A stretch of DNA of 64,000 nucleotides. It comes from Ulota crispa. Taxonomy: Eukaryota > Streptophyta > Bryopsida > Orthotrichales > Orthotrichaceae. The stretch covers positions 31,991,060-32,055,059 of the forward strand of contig OY987243.1 of the NCBI GenBank assembly GCA_963920765.1. Reading direction: 5' to 3'. This document shows, in pieces, positions 44,784 to 56,650 of this stretch; the first letter of the stretch is position 1, and each line of letters begins with the position of its first letter. The position numbers and the translations under genes are program-made. Under the pieces are notes generated by a model. That model saw nothing but the letters and a program-made list of their open reading frames with translations. It ran no database searches and was not told the origin of the DNA.

Positions 44784-47335
44784 TATCTATTTCTTTTGGG
44801 GTACAATTTTGATAATTGATTTGATACAAAAAAATTGGTTCAAATATGAAAGTGCAGTTTTGATGAGGTAAAATAACTCATGAAATTTGCAAATGCATTT
44901 ATTATTAAGAGATAGTTGTCAAAAATTAAATACGAATATAGAAAGCCTAAACTTTGAGTTAAAAGATATTATTCACAACCAATATTATGAATTTTGGATT
45001 TGAGTATTGTAGTGGATCTTGATACAATTCTAAAACTCTTTACTCACCTTATAATTGATTCATGATAAAAGCTTATGGACAAATGCAAGTAGTAGATATT
45101 CAAACAAGCATGTAACGTTCATTATATGGAATCATTCACTTTGTCTTTGAGCACACAATCAATTCAAAAGTCTTAGCAAAAATTCAATACTGTTCTTCAA
45201 AATCATTCTTTGATATGACAGGATGTGCAATTAAAATAAAATCTATGGTCTTTTAGATTTTTTTTATTTTGTTGTTTTTTCTTTTGCATTAAAATTCTTG
45301 CTTATGTTGTGTTCCTTGGAACCACAATGTGAAATTAAGTGTATTTTCCAATATCAGGTTTTGGAGAGAATCGGTTCGGGGTTGTAATTGCATATCTTAC
45401 CTTTATTATCCTAATTAGAAACCCACCGGTTCCAATCAATGGATAAAATCATCAACCTAACTATTACACTAGCATACATGTTATCCAAAATCTGTTACAT
45501 AAATTGCTCACTTCCCAAATTCTTCTCACGTTAAACTTCATTTGATCTTTAGAGAGACAGTCTGTATTACACTCTGATTAAAAAATTAGCCCATGGAAAA
45601 ATTGAAAATTGAAAAAAACCTCCTTCCCTCTATTATGCCTTTTAATAGTTGGAAATCTAGGGGCTTTGTTAGTCATAGCAAAATGGATCCAACCTAAAGA
45701 TGTGTGTGAACTCATACTTAAGTTTTTTTTGCTAACATTAAACTTTTGGTACTAACTAGTAATTGGCGCTTGCTATGCTACACATTCACCATTAAAATTT
45801 ATGTAATAAATTATTTAATCATTTGATAATAGCAATAGAAAAATGTAAGCATGAAAGTCCAAAACTCCCCAAAGTCACAAAATTTTGAAATCCAAGTAAA
45901 TCCACCACACACCATAAATTAACTAGCAAAGCTGAAATTCTATCCAAACACTAATTTTAAATATTTCATTTTGCCTCTTCCAAGTTCCAACAATAGGGGT
46001 TTCAAACATAAAATTTGGCCTTCGAACTTCTCACCTCACAAGATCTCTGCTCATTAGTGAACTGTTTTCGTTCCCTCACACACTCAAAGTCTGAGACACC
46101 CGTGAGTTTGCGGAAGTTTCTGTAAAAGAAGTTTCGAGATTTGAAAATGCATGTGAATGAGCCCTGCGAAGTCACAAAAGTGAGTTTCTGAAATTCACTC
46201 CCCACGTGAATCACGTTAGGAGTGAAGTTCAGAGGTCAGGCACCTTGCAATTCAGTAGTAAATTCACAGGGGTGAATCTCAATGTGAGTCACGTAAAAAA
46301 AGTTGATGTTTGAAACCCCCTCATGTTGGGAGATGGGATTGAACAGGTACTTGCACGCAAGGACAGTGGGGCACACTGAACCGCCCGTAACTTAATTCTA
46401 GTTACAGAAATCATGGAAATGGCAAAGTGCCAAAGTGCCCAACCAGCCCAACTCAAAAGAAACAAAATTTAAAACAGCTGCACGTGTCACCACCAGATTG
46501 CTCCATCTACAGCTACAACCCAGCTCCAGAGAGCACCACGTGGACCTTTCCTTTAACCCCTGCAAGGCCTCAGATTAAACTACTGCTTTTTAGAAAGATA
46601 GCTATCATGTAAAAAACAAGAAATCGAAAAGAAAAGGAAAACGTCGCCGTCTCACCGCCGGCAAATGAAACAGTCGCTGCGCTTTTAACGCGGTCGCCGC
46701 GGCATCGCCACGTGTCAATCGTGCTCCGACCGGCACAGGTCAGCTCTCCGCTTTCAAAGGAGCGAGCGAGAGTCCGCTCATCGGAAGCCATTCAAGCATG
46801 TCTGTGCTGCTGCTCCATCGCCACTCTCACGCATCACGATTCTCCAGTGCTCGCTACAGATCCATCGCGCACCTTCGAGCACCTTCTAAGCTTCGTCTCG
46901 CACATCGGCTCTCGAACTGCACTCGAAAAGAAATCCCTACACTTTTCAGTCGCAGCTCCGAAGAAAAATAGCCGCAAATGGGTGCGCCTTCACGTTGCCC
47001 TTCAACGTGACAGAACTGTTGCTCTTTCGACTGTAGTAGTAGTAGCAGCAGTAGTTATTTTTCTAACCTTCTAGCTTCTTCATTCTTTCTTGCTCTCGCT
47101 CAGGTTCATGGCGAGCTCCGTTTTTTCTTGAACCCCCCGGGGTAGAATTTCAGTTGTCTTTACGCTTCCATTAAGAATACTCGTTTGTTGGCAAAGTGCT
47201 GTTGCATTCTTCGCTATTTATCGTCTTTTGGCAAAGGATTTATTATACATGAGCATCGAAATTTGTGGTTATGTGTGCAGATTGTCGGCGTTGTTGAGGA
47301 GCAGCAGTAGGGGTTTGCAGTGGAGTTGGGGAGCT
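44784..47335. other. AT-rich spacer, then 5' region of the transporter gene
   Basis: 44784-46550: no gene seen; an inverted/direct mix of GTGAATC-type motifs occurs near 46090-46290. 46600-47335 is GC-richer and should hold the promoter and 5' UTR. Read on the plus strand, TATGTGTGCAG at 47270-47280 resembles a splice acceptor, so a 5' UTR intron is possible. Confidence 0.4.
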
Positions 47336-49267
47336 ATGGCGTCCGTCACTCGCCTGATCAACACTTACGGCGCCTCGTTTGTGCTGTTGATGGGACTGTG
47401 TTTCTTCACACAGTCAATGCGATGCTTCCCCTGGATGGCTATGACGTATTGGTACAAGGATAATTTGAAGGTGAGGAAGAGGAAGCCCCGTCTCTTTTTC
47501 CTTGAGAATGCGTCATTGTGAAGCTCTGCTCTGTTTTTTTTTAATCAATTAGTTCCTTGGAAATTAGGCTTGGAATTCAGGTTTTGAGGATCACCACTTC
47601 GTTGGAAGAGTTTTGCCGAAAGGGCTGATGTTTATGCTATTGTTGTTGTTGTGTGTGTGTTTTTTTGTTCTGGAATGTAGGTCGACCCTGGTACAATGCA
47701 ATTTCTCTTGTCCACGGCGGCACTTCCAATGGTCGCCAAGCCGGTGTATGGAATCATCTCCGACTCTGTGTATATCAAAGGAGCACATCGGGTGCCGTAT
47801 CTCATTGTTGCAGGTGAGGCCACCAGCAGTCTATTTTCTCAATTTTCTTAATTCACTTAGTTCTCCTGATCAATCTCTTTCAAGTCCATTTGTTCTAACC
47901 GTGGAAAATGTGAAGATTTGGCCGGTGTGGCATTAATCCATCACTCATCTTTTGTTTCAGGGGGGCTACAACTGTTTGCTTGGGTTTCAATAGCGCTTGT
48001 CAGTACAGTGTCATCCACGGCTATGATCTTGACAACATTCCTCACGATCACCAATTTCGGGGGTGCCATATCGGAAGTAGTGCAAGATGCCATGCTTGCT
48101 GAAGCTGGCAAGAACAAAGTAGGTGCTCAGCAAGGTACTTATTTTCAGAGGGAGTCTTATCTTTCTCTGTAATGGCTTTCTTTCCATCTCCCACCATAGA
48201 ATTGCTGCTCTCAAGTGCCTTGAATCGGTTTTTTCTTCTCCTCCTTTTTTCTCATTCCCAGCCGATTTATTTCTTTCTAGTAATGCGACCATGTAGATTC
48301 TGATGTTTTTTTTATAATCCATGCAGGTGAATTACAGTCGTTCGCATGGCTATGCATGGCGACTGGAGGTGTGGTGGGGAACTTGACTGCAGGATACGCA
48401 ATGAAGCTACTAAGCCCGAAAGCCATGGTACAAATTTTCATGTTCCTGCTCACATTGCAGCTAATGTTATCGTTTGCAGTAAACGAGCAAGCAATGGGGT
48501 TAGGGCCGGTGAAGAAGAAAGACTCAGACGACAACCCCGAGGTCAAAGCAAAACGGAAAGATCTATCATCCGCAATTAGAGGCCAAATCTCACAGTTGAA
48601 GTATTCTCTACAGAAGCCTGCTTTGTACAAGCCCCTGTTGTGGTTCCTCTCCTCATACGCTGTCATTCCAGGAATCGGGGGTGCCATCTTCTTTTTCCAA
48701 ACTGAGCACTTAGGTCTGGAAGCGTCAGCTCTGGGGATTGCAAGGCTGGTAGGTCAGTCCGGGTTGCTGCTTGGGAGCATGCTGTACAACAAAGCTCTCA
48801 AAGGCATTCCACTTCGTAGAATCCTTGCTATAGTGCAAGTCCTCCTCTCGCTCTGCATGCTCACCGACATCGTGATTGTGAAGCGCATCAATCTGAAGCT
48901 CGGCATTCCTGACAAGTGGTTTGTTCTGGGAGCGTCTGCCTTTGTGGAAGCCATTGGGCAGTTTAAGTTCCTGCCGTTTACTGTCATGCTGGCGCAGCTG
49001 TGTCCTCCGGGTTGTGAAGCCTCGGTGTTCGCCTTCTTCGCTTCTGCCCAAACCATTGCAGCGCTGACCAACGGGTACCTTGGTGTTGCGCTTGCTAACT
49101 ATCTCAAAATCTCTGCCAGTGACTTCTCGGGGTTGCCCCTGGGAATCCTCATCCAATCCTTCTGCGCCATGCTTCCTGTTCTCTGGATCGGGTTGATCCC
49201 TGGCGAGCCTGAACGCATTAAAGAGGTGCAAATGGACACAATGGAGGAGCCCAAGAAAGAACTCTGA
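47336..49267 (+). CDS. Folate-biopterin transporter (BT1 family, MFS), 4 exons
   Basis: Membrane carrier of the plant FBT/BT1 family, which moves folates or pterins. Exons 47336-47470, 47681-47813, 47961-48134 and 48327-49267; 1383 nt, 460 residues, phases consistent. Family signatures: FFTQSMRCFPWMAMTYWYKD, VDPGTMQFLLSTAALPMVAK followed by PVYGIISD (the usual proton/pteridine carrier motif region), NFGGAISEVVQDAMLAE, SFAWLCMATGGVVGNLTAGY, and FLPFTVMLAQLCPPGCEASV in the C-terminal half. About 11-12 hydrophobic segments can be traced, with a charged cytosolic-type loop at about 208-230 (KKKDSDDNPEVKAKRKD) between the halves, as in MFS proteins. The start at 47336 fits the family N-terminus; an in-frame ATG at 47228 would add 36 residues. 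Whether it is plastidial or at another membrane is not clear; no obvious transit peptide precedes TM1 with the chosen start. Confidence 0.92.
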
Positions 49268-49675
49268 GCCAGTAAGTTACTGGACTCTCTGGCTCTGCGT
49301 TGGTAGGAATTATTTCCAGTATGTGGTGAAACTGAGACCAATTCTTTGAATAAGATCAGTTTAGGACCGTTGGACTCTGGGATGCACTTTTGTAAATTTC
49401 TAAACATACAATTACCTCCATTCTTATAGTCATTATAGATACAAGATCAGAGACAGTGCCTTCGCCATTGTGGCCAATTGGCAGTCTTGGGGGCCGGCAT
49501 GGTTCAATTTGAAACTGTAGGCTTGTTTTAAATGGGGCGTGCAATACGCCATTGGTAAAAATAATGTTGAGATCTTCCAATGGGATATCATTCATATGAT
49601 TTGGATAAAAACCCCACCTGTGAGACCATGTCATATCTCTTGGACGACGGCAGAAAATTTGTCTACTAATGTGAC
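49268..49675. other. 3' flank of the transporter gene
   Basis: Probable 3' UTR and terminator region. Nothing else recognised. Confidence 0.4.
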
Positions 49676-49839
49676 TTAAGCCCTAAATGCCCAAGGCTAC
49701 CTTTCTTGTTTGAAGAAAGCATTCTGGAAGCTTTCAAACTGTAGTTGTAAGATCAGTAACAAATAATGAAACAAAATTGTAGTTGTGGGATCTTGAACTT
49801 CAAGGCTTCTTGACTCAATGTGGGTGAGTACGGAATTTA

Positions 49840-50258
49840 CTACTCTGTCCCTCTAAAAACCTTCAAATACCTCCAAATCAGACCCATTTCTTGTATCACT
49901 AAGAAGCTCCCTTTTGCTGATTTAAATGTTGAGAAAGCATTCGTCATGTTCAATGATCTCATGGGAGCAAGTTAAGAGATTAGTGAGTATTCCTCTCCTA
50001 GCAAGCTTAGTCTTGCGCATATGAGGTACCATTGTTGCTACTAATCTTTAAATCGTCAATGATGAGGAGTTGGCAACATGCACAAATATGGTACTTTTTG
50101 CATGGAATTTGGGTACCCAAACAACAACATCAAATTTTGCATATATTAGTAGATGGTATATTGATTCTAGAATGCATGTGTCACTAGCACAATGACTAAA
50201 AACACAATTAAACCTTTGCAAGGAAGCTTTGTGGATGTTTTTAGAGGGATAGAGGGAG
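49840..50258. mobile_element. Stowaway-like MITE (family F4)
   Basis: CTCTGTCCCTCTAAAAAC and TTTTTAGAGGGATAGAGGGAG at the ends, TA beyond the right end. The interior is collinear with the copies at 11700-12118 and 50808-51530. Confidence 0.85.
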
Positions 50259-50807
50259 TATTTTTTTGTAGCTACTCAAAACTTGTTATGTCAAAATGGC
50301 AACCTTTGAGTATAAAATTGGAAAACAACCACTTATGCTACTATATGGTTTACTATCGTTACTTCAAAACTAGTGACTCCCCTTCCACTTCCATGACAAC
50401 AATCTCACAAATGAGCCTGCAATGTAATCAAAGAGCTACCACTTAACACAAATGGATAGTTTAGTTCCAATTATTGGTCAAAAATCTTTATGAACAAAGA
50501 GGACTCCACAATGAATGAACTCTAATATTTTTAAAAGAGATTTTTCAAGTGAAACTATTGCAAATTTTTTGATAGAAAGCCCCCCAATACCCAAGGGGAG
50601 GTTTTGACTTTATTTTCAACTTGTTGCTTGTTTTCTCAAAATGGTAGCTTGTCATAGACTTATTAGTGACATTTTTTAGCACACTAAAAGCATGCTTGTA
50701 ATTTAGCTTCCACCAAAAGTAACTGGAATGTAATATAGAAAACATGCAAATTGAACATTGAAGCTGGCTTCAAATTGTAGCTTCTCCAAAACAAAGACTA
50801 AAACATA

Positions 50808-51530
50808 CTCCCTCTATCCCTCTAAAAATGTCCAAATCAGACACATAGCTTGTACCACTAAAAAGCTCCCTTTTGCTGATTTCAAAAGCTAAAAAAGCAT
50901 TTATCATGTCCAATGATCTCATGGAGGCAAGTTAAGCAATTAGAGAGCATTCCTCTCCTAACAAGCTAAACCTTCAAATACCTCCAAATCAGACCCATTT
51001 CTTGTATCACTACAAAGCTCCCTTTTGCTGATTTAAATGTTGAGAAAGCATTCGTCATGTTCAATGATCTCATGGGAGCAAGTTAAGAGATTAGTGAGTA
51101 TTCCTCTCCTAGCAAGCTTAGTCTTGCGCATATGAGGTACCATTGTTGCTACTAATCTTTAAATCGTCAATGATGAGTTGGCAACATGCACAAATATGGT
51201 ACTTTTTGCATGGAATTTGGGTACCCAAACAACAACATCAAAGTTGGAGATTTTGCACACATTTAGTAGATGGTGTATTGATTCTAGAATGCATGTCTCA
51301 TTAGTTCAAAGACTAAAATAATGAGAAACTGGAAGCATTCACAAACTATGCACAAATATGATACTTTTTGCATGAAATTTGGGTGTCTAAACGACAACAT
51401 AAAAATTGGAGATTTTGCAAACATTGGTAGGTGGTATACTGATTCTCTGCATTTGTCATTAAAAGAATGACTAAAAATACAATTAATCCCTCATGGAGAA
51501 ATTTTTTGAAGCTGTATAATGAGATAGAGG
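50808..51530. mobile_element. Rearranged F4 MITE with internal duplications
   Basis: Starts CTCCCTCTATCCCTCTAAAA after TA. After about 160 bp it restarts at ACCTTCAAATACCTCCAAAT and repeats the family's left half almost identically to 49850-50150. A third partial repeat of the GCACAAATATGATACTTTTT segment follows. It ends near GAGATAGAGG. It looks like a recombinant of two F4 copies. Confidence 0.7.
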
Positions 51531-53474
51531 TAATACAAATCTTTGCTTTTCAGAAAAATCTCAAAGTTTCCTGAACAGCAAAATTCGGTGCCTTGAGCAT
51601 TTAGGGGTCAAACTCCTTGGATCTCAGATCTACCCTTTGTGCCTCTCGTCCTCCAAACTCTTGTTTCACTTGCAATCTCCTGTTCAAGCTTGGATAGCAT
51701 AGCTCTGAATTTGTTGAGAAATCCGTGCTTTCATGCCTGGTCTGGTGACCAAGTCTCCATGCCTCCAGAAACCGTTCAAGAAATGTGTTGTTTTTCCTGC
51801 AGTTGCTATTGTTGGGATCTGTCCTCTCAGGCTCAGTTCAGCCTTGGGAGTTGTGATGGTTTTATCGTTGTGGAGAGGATAATGGCAGCATCCTGCCCAT
51901 CCTGAAATCAAAACTGCTACCAAACAATTTTCTCTTTAAACCCATTGAAGGCTTCCTATTCACAACTACATTAAACAGTTAAATTCCCACACTAATTTCT
52001 CAACATTTTACTCCATATGCATACTTATTGATATTAAAATAAACAAACTTTGTTGACTGCAACGCAATCGCTGCGTAAAAACAAACTAGCAGAGACCACG
52101 TCGTGAACCATGTGAAATCCTAATATTTAGAGAATTTCATGCGCTTGCAAGTGATCAAACAATGAATTGTGAGATAATTTTTGATGGTAAGGCAACCTTA
52201 TTGTTAACGCAACTTAATTTCACTATAAGTGTAAAGAAGAAAAAATGATTCATAAAGTGAAAGCAAGCTAGGGGCGTTTTACACCAACAAAGTCAAGGCC
52301 ATCAAAACTTGGGGCCATTTGAAACAAATTTTCAACCCACATGACGGGCACAAGCTTTAATTGTGATAAGAGTACCATAAAGCCAGGTAATGAAGATATT
52401 AGCTCTATAATAATATTTAGAGGGCATGCTTATACAAGTACACTAAAAGATCATATAGTTGGATAAGTCAACAACAAAGCGAGATGAAGGTTTAAGCCTC
52501 ATTTTTCTTAAAGAGTGTTATTTTTGATGATGTTTTGGTTTCATAATAGAGCAGTACTTTGAGGGTCTAGATAATTCTAAGTGGAAGAGAAAGTATACTT
52601 AGTAAGTTCTGTTTTGTTAATGTAATCACAAAATAATTTTTTGTAAAGGTTATAATCAAATTTTAATATATTAAGAATGAAAGGATGCTTAAAAAAATAC
52701 CACAAGTTTCTTCAGTAACACTTTACCGCTCAGATATCATCAATGTTGGAATGGGAGCATTGGAATGGGAGCAGCTCAGATTTTTGAGGAGATAATTTTA
52801 AAATAAGGGAACTTTGAAGAGAACACAATTAGGAGAAAAAAACATTTGATTTATCTACCAATTAAGATTTGGGCTTTTAGAACTTTTGTACAACATGTTT
52901 CACTACCATTTTTTGAATCCACATGATTTTGGCTGCAATTTGTGAATATCAGTGACTATAATGGAACACTTCTCTTATATGGTGAATGACACTTATAACC
53001 AACTAAATTCCTGCAATAAGGAATACTAAAGTACAACACATACATTCATTAGCTCAAAAACAATTCCATCAATAAGATCAAAATCTAGGCTTCATTCTCG
53101 TGGTCTTGGATTTTTTATAGCTTTTTTCTTACGGAGCAATATACTAGTGGCTCAAATTTGGGAGTTGCTCATTAGAAGTGTCATGCACTATACAATTATG
53201 GTTGTTTAAGAATTTTTCTTGGTAGTAACTCACCTTAACTTAAGGCCAGTTTACATTACATTCTATGTCTCATTATGAACCCACTTTTCTTTTTGATTGG
53301 TGGAGGGTTGAAGATAAAGACTTGTTGCTTCATATAATTGTATTATATTTTAAATATTAAGTATCATGTCAAAAACCAACACTTGTGGACGTTTTGGTAC
53401 TAAACAAGTGGGACTTTGATCAAGAAGGAAGTGCATTGTAAAAAATGGAAACTGTTCTCAAATGCCAAGCTCCA

Positions 53475-53710
53475 TTAACCCTTAAGTGCCCCAACGACAA
53501 GATCCTATCATTGAGGCCCATAACTTTATCTCAACTTTTCTCTTAATTTGTATGATGAAAACAGTCATGGCTGGTCCCATCAACAGAGAAGGTAGTCCTT
53601 TTTCAAATCCTACGGTCACTTTTTCTAAATATAATTTTTCAAGCTGTAGTGGCCATTAAACCTCCAATTTCACCTAAATCCTAAAATAACTCTCGGTGCT
53701 CAGGGGTTAA
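53475..53710. mobile_element. Short F2-type TIR element
   Basis: TTAACCCTTAAGTGCCCCAA at the left and GGTGCTCAGGGGTTAA at the right are inverted F2-like ends, about 236 bp apart. Confidence 0.5.
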
Positions 53711-55157
53711 CATCTTTGAGGTTGAATCCACCAAACAGCGGAAATTAGCCGACAGAGCTAGAGATTTCTCCTCGAACACTGGCTCCCATTATTAAATGTC
53801 ATCTTTTCAGCTTACCATTCCAGTAAATGCACGGTCCAGTCATGCTCTCTTGTCATACCAGTACACCTCTTCGCACTTGCTAAGATCAATGGTATCTATG
53901 GAGTCACATATCCATATAATTGGTCCATAACTGAAGGAGCAAAGATTTGCCACATCTAAACAAGTCACCACTAGCATATTAATCCCTTTAAGAACTTAAA
54001 AGTCTTTACTGAGTGAATGTAGTACTCCTATAATTCTCTCATGTCTACTCTAGACTTACTGCAAGAAAAAAGTACATTGACAAGAAGAACATCATACTCT
54101 TACAAGTTACAACCTTTTTTACATTGTACTACTGCTCAGCGTGTTACTCCGAGGTAAATTAAAATACTGTACCCACATAAAAAGCAGTTCTCTGTAAGTT
54201 GACCCTTTCAATTAAGCAAGCTATGTTTAAAAGTTATCAATGCTGTCTATACATGACGATGTCTTGTCCCAAACCTATGCACACATGCTACTGCTACTAC
54301 CCATAGCCAGAGTCACCCAGTTCCATAAACGTGAAGGCCCATCACAATTAAATTTCCTCTTTAATCGAAAGCCTAGCCTACTTTTACTTTTACTTTTTCA
54401 ATGTGCTGCATGTTGTTGTACAAAGTTGCGTGGAGAGTCACTGTGGCGCCCAAAATGGTACATCACATGTACTCCATGTTCCCACCCTAATGCGTGATGA
54501 TGTACCCATGTTCCCACGCTTGGGAACGGTCCCTTTGTCTGGAATGTATACCACTGCCTCCAGAACCACTGCGATAAAAAACAACCCCTGAGTAATATTC
54601 AGATTTAATAGCTCAAAGAGGTCCTCTTATTTTTAGATATGTACTTATTCGTGTGACTTTTTCAAGACAGATACTACGGAAACTCATGAGTTTCAAATCG
54701 TAGGTTTAAAATTATAATAACTTAGGTGAAGAAAATTTTGTTTGGAAAAGTAAAATGCATTTTGCAAATAAAGAGACTGATGAGGTTTAGGTGTTGCAGT
54801 GGTTTGGGACCTTAACCCTAAATGCTCAAGATTATTTATTAGATGATGAACAAAGTGCTTTGAACTGGTTTTTCATTCATCCAAATTAATGCTTGCATCA
54901 TTAAAAGCATCCTTGTTGTACAACCAATAACTCAATGTAGTAAAGAATAGCTTGGATTTTGTTTTCAAATACATAACATTCAATAGCACTAGTAAAGGCT
55001 GCCCTCCCTCCAAGAGAATGGTGTAGAATATTTCACACCCTTCTTTAGCTATGGGGACACTTGGCTAAATTTGTTAGAGTTTATGAAAGGGAGGCTTAGT
55101 ATAGTGCACACACGTCAAGGGGGCCAGACGTGTCAGAAAATTATTAAAAAGAAAAAC

Positions 55158-55246
<89 letters not shown>
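55158..55246. repeat. (TA)n microsatellite
   Basis: About 89 bp of TA dinucleotides broken by two TG interruptions. ORFs called across it on both strands are artefacts. Confidence 0.95.
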
Positions 55247-55250
<4 letters not shown>

Positions 55251-56650
55251 CAAGATGAAGTTCATAGATGATACTTGAAGAGGGAAAAGCAGCCTCTCTT
55301 CAAGCTACTGAATGTTATGTAAGAACCTTTCATGTCCAACTTGATAAAAGTGAGGTAAATGATGTGCTTGAACAAGAATATAAGAAAAGATATGCAAAAA
55401 ATCCAAAAAGGATTTGGAAATTCAAGAGTTAAACAAAAAGAAAAGGTTAAGGTCTACTAGTTCCTACCTTGACAATAGAAGAACTAGTAAAGGTCGCCCA
55501 CTTTCTTGTTCTTCTTCATGGGCTTCTTTGTGGTTGAAGATCTAGTTTGTACATTGACTTGGTGCACTGCGTCTTTCTTTGGCTCCTTTTTAACAAGACT
55601 CTGCAAAATAAAAACCAAAAAGACTTTCAAACTCAATGATGATAAAGAACACTATTGAGGATACAAGATTTTGGTAGAGAAAGAGGACCTACCTTGCACA
55701 CCTAATATTTTGTAAAATATAAAATTTTAAGCAAATTGCACATAGTACGTGGGATGCTCTTAATCCTATCCATAAAAATTGTACATAAAAACTGTAGAGG
55801 AGAGTTGAAGAAATTATCTTTTAGGTCATTTGTGGTGCAAAACCCAAACAAGTAGATCTTTTGTTAGTGGACATATTTGCTTTCAAACATGTTGCTCATC
55901 GTTTGGGTAAAGTTTAAGAGTTAGAACTATTGTTCAAGAGTTGAAGCTCCTACATACTGGATATAATCAACCTCCAAACCAAACCTCGTGCTCTAGACCT
56001 CATGTGATTGGAAAAGTCAATCTTGCAAAACACTCCGAGCTCATATACTTTAAGGAAGACTGGCTGCACAGTATTTACAGCTTCATCACAATCGCACTCC
56101 TCATTAGCCTTTAACCCTTCTGAAAAACCCTTCGCGGCCAATACAATACAGTACAAGGTACTTTTCTTGTATTTGGAATGGATCCACACCTTGACTACAT
56201 TGAGATCAACAAAGAAGTTGAAAATATAGATCTATGAGGTTCTAGTGAGCTATTGAGATCCCAAACTCAAACCTCTTGTTGGTAGCAAATGCCAGTTAGA
56301 AGGCAACATATCTATTATCCCCATGAGACATTTAAGGCAGGGTTATTTTAGTACTGTACAGTAAGAGCCTGCGTGTCCTCCCAAGTATGGACAGTTTTTC
56401 AAGAGAGGCAGGAGCATGGGCTGAAATCGAATTGGGCAACTTTGAATCTGGCCTCAGAAGGTCCAAAAAAATCCCTGGTTTAAAGGTTAAAGGGCACAAG
56501 GGTGCAGCACTAAAGAGCCGGGATCTTCCAAGCATCAAAGATAATGCTATATAGCATATTGAATCTCTTCATCCAAGTAGTAAAAAACAGCCCAAACGCT
56601 AAGCAAAACCTAACCCTAAACCTAAGTTTAGCTGAAAAGGAGAGTGCTCT

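Larger units (their letters stand above)
49676..51610. mobile_element. Large F2-bounded repeat block containing two F4 MITEs
   Basis: Left TTAAGCCCTAAATGCCCAAGG and right CCTTGAGCATTTAGGGGTCAA are diverged inverted copies of the F2 terminus. The interval holds two F4 elements (49840-50258 and 50808-51530), so it looks like an F2 element enlarged by later insertions. The pairing of these two ends is inferred. Confidence 0.5.
51611..56650. other. Gene-poor, repeat-derived region
   Basis: No gene supported. 51985-52210 resembles F1 (CCACACTAATTTCTCAACAT, AACCATGTGAAATCCTAATA, AAGGCAACCTTATTG). 53475-53710 is a short F2-ended element. A TA microsatellite is at 55158-55246. 54240-54500 is slightly GC-richer but shows no homology I recognise. 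The last 400 bases probably include the 3' UTR of the poly-Q gene. Confidence 0.4.

Noticed and set aside
55071-55271. ORFs on both strands across the TA repeat
   Set aside because: Translations are (YI)n from the microsatellite.
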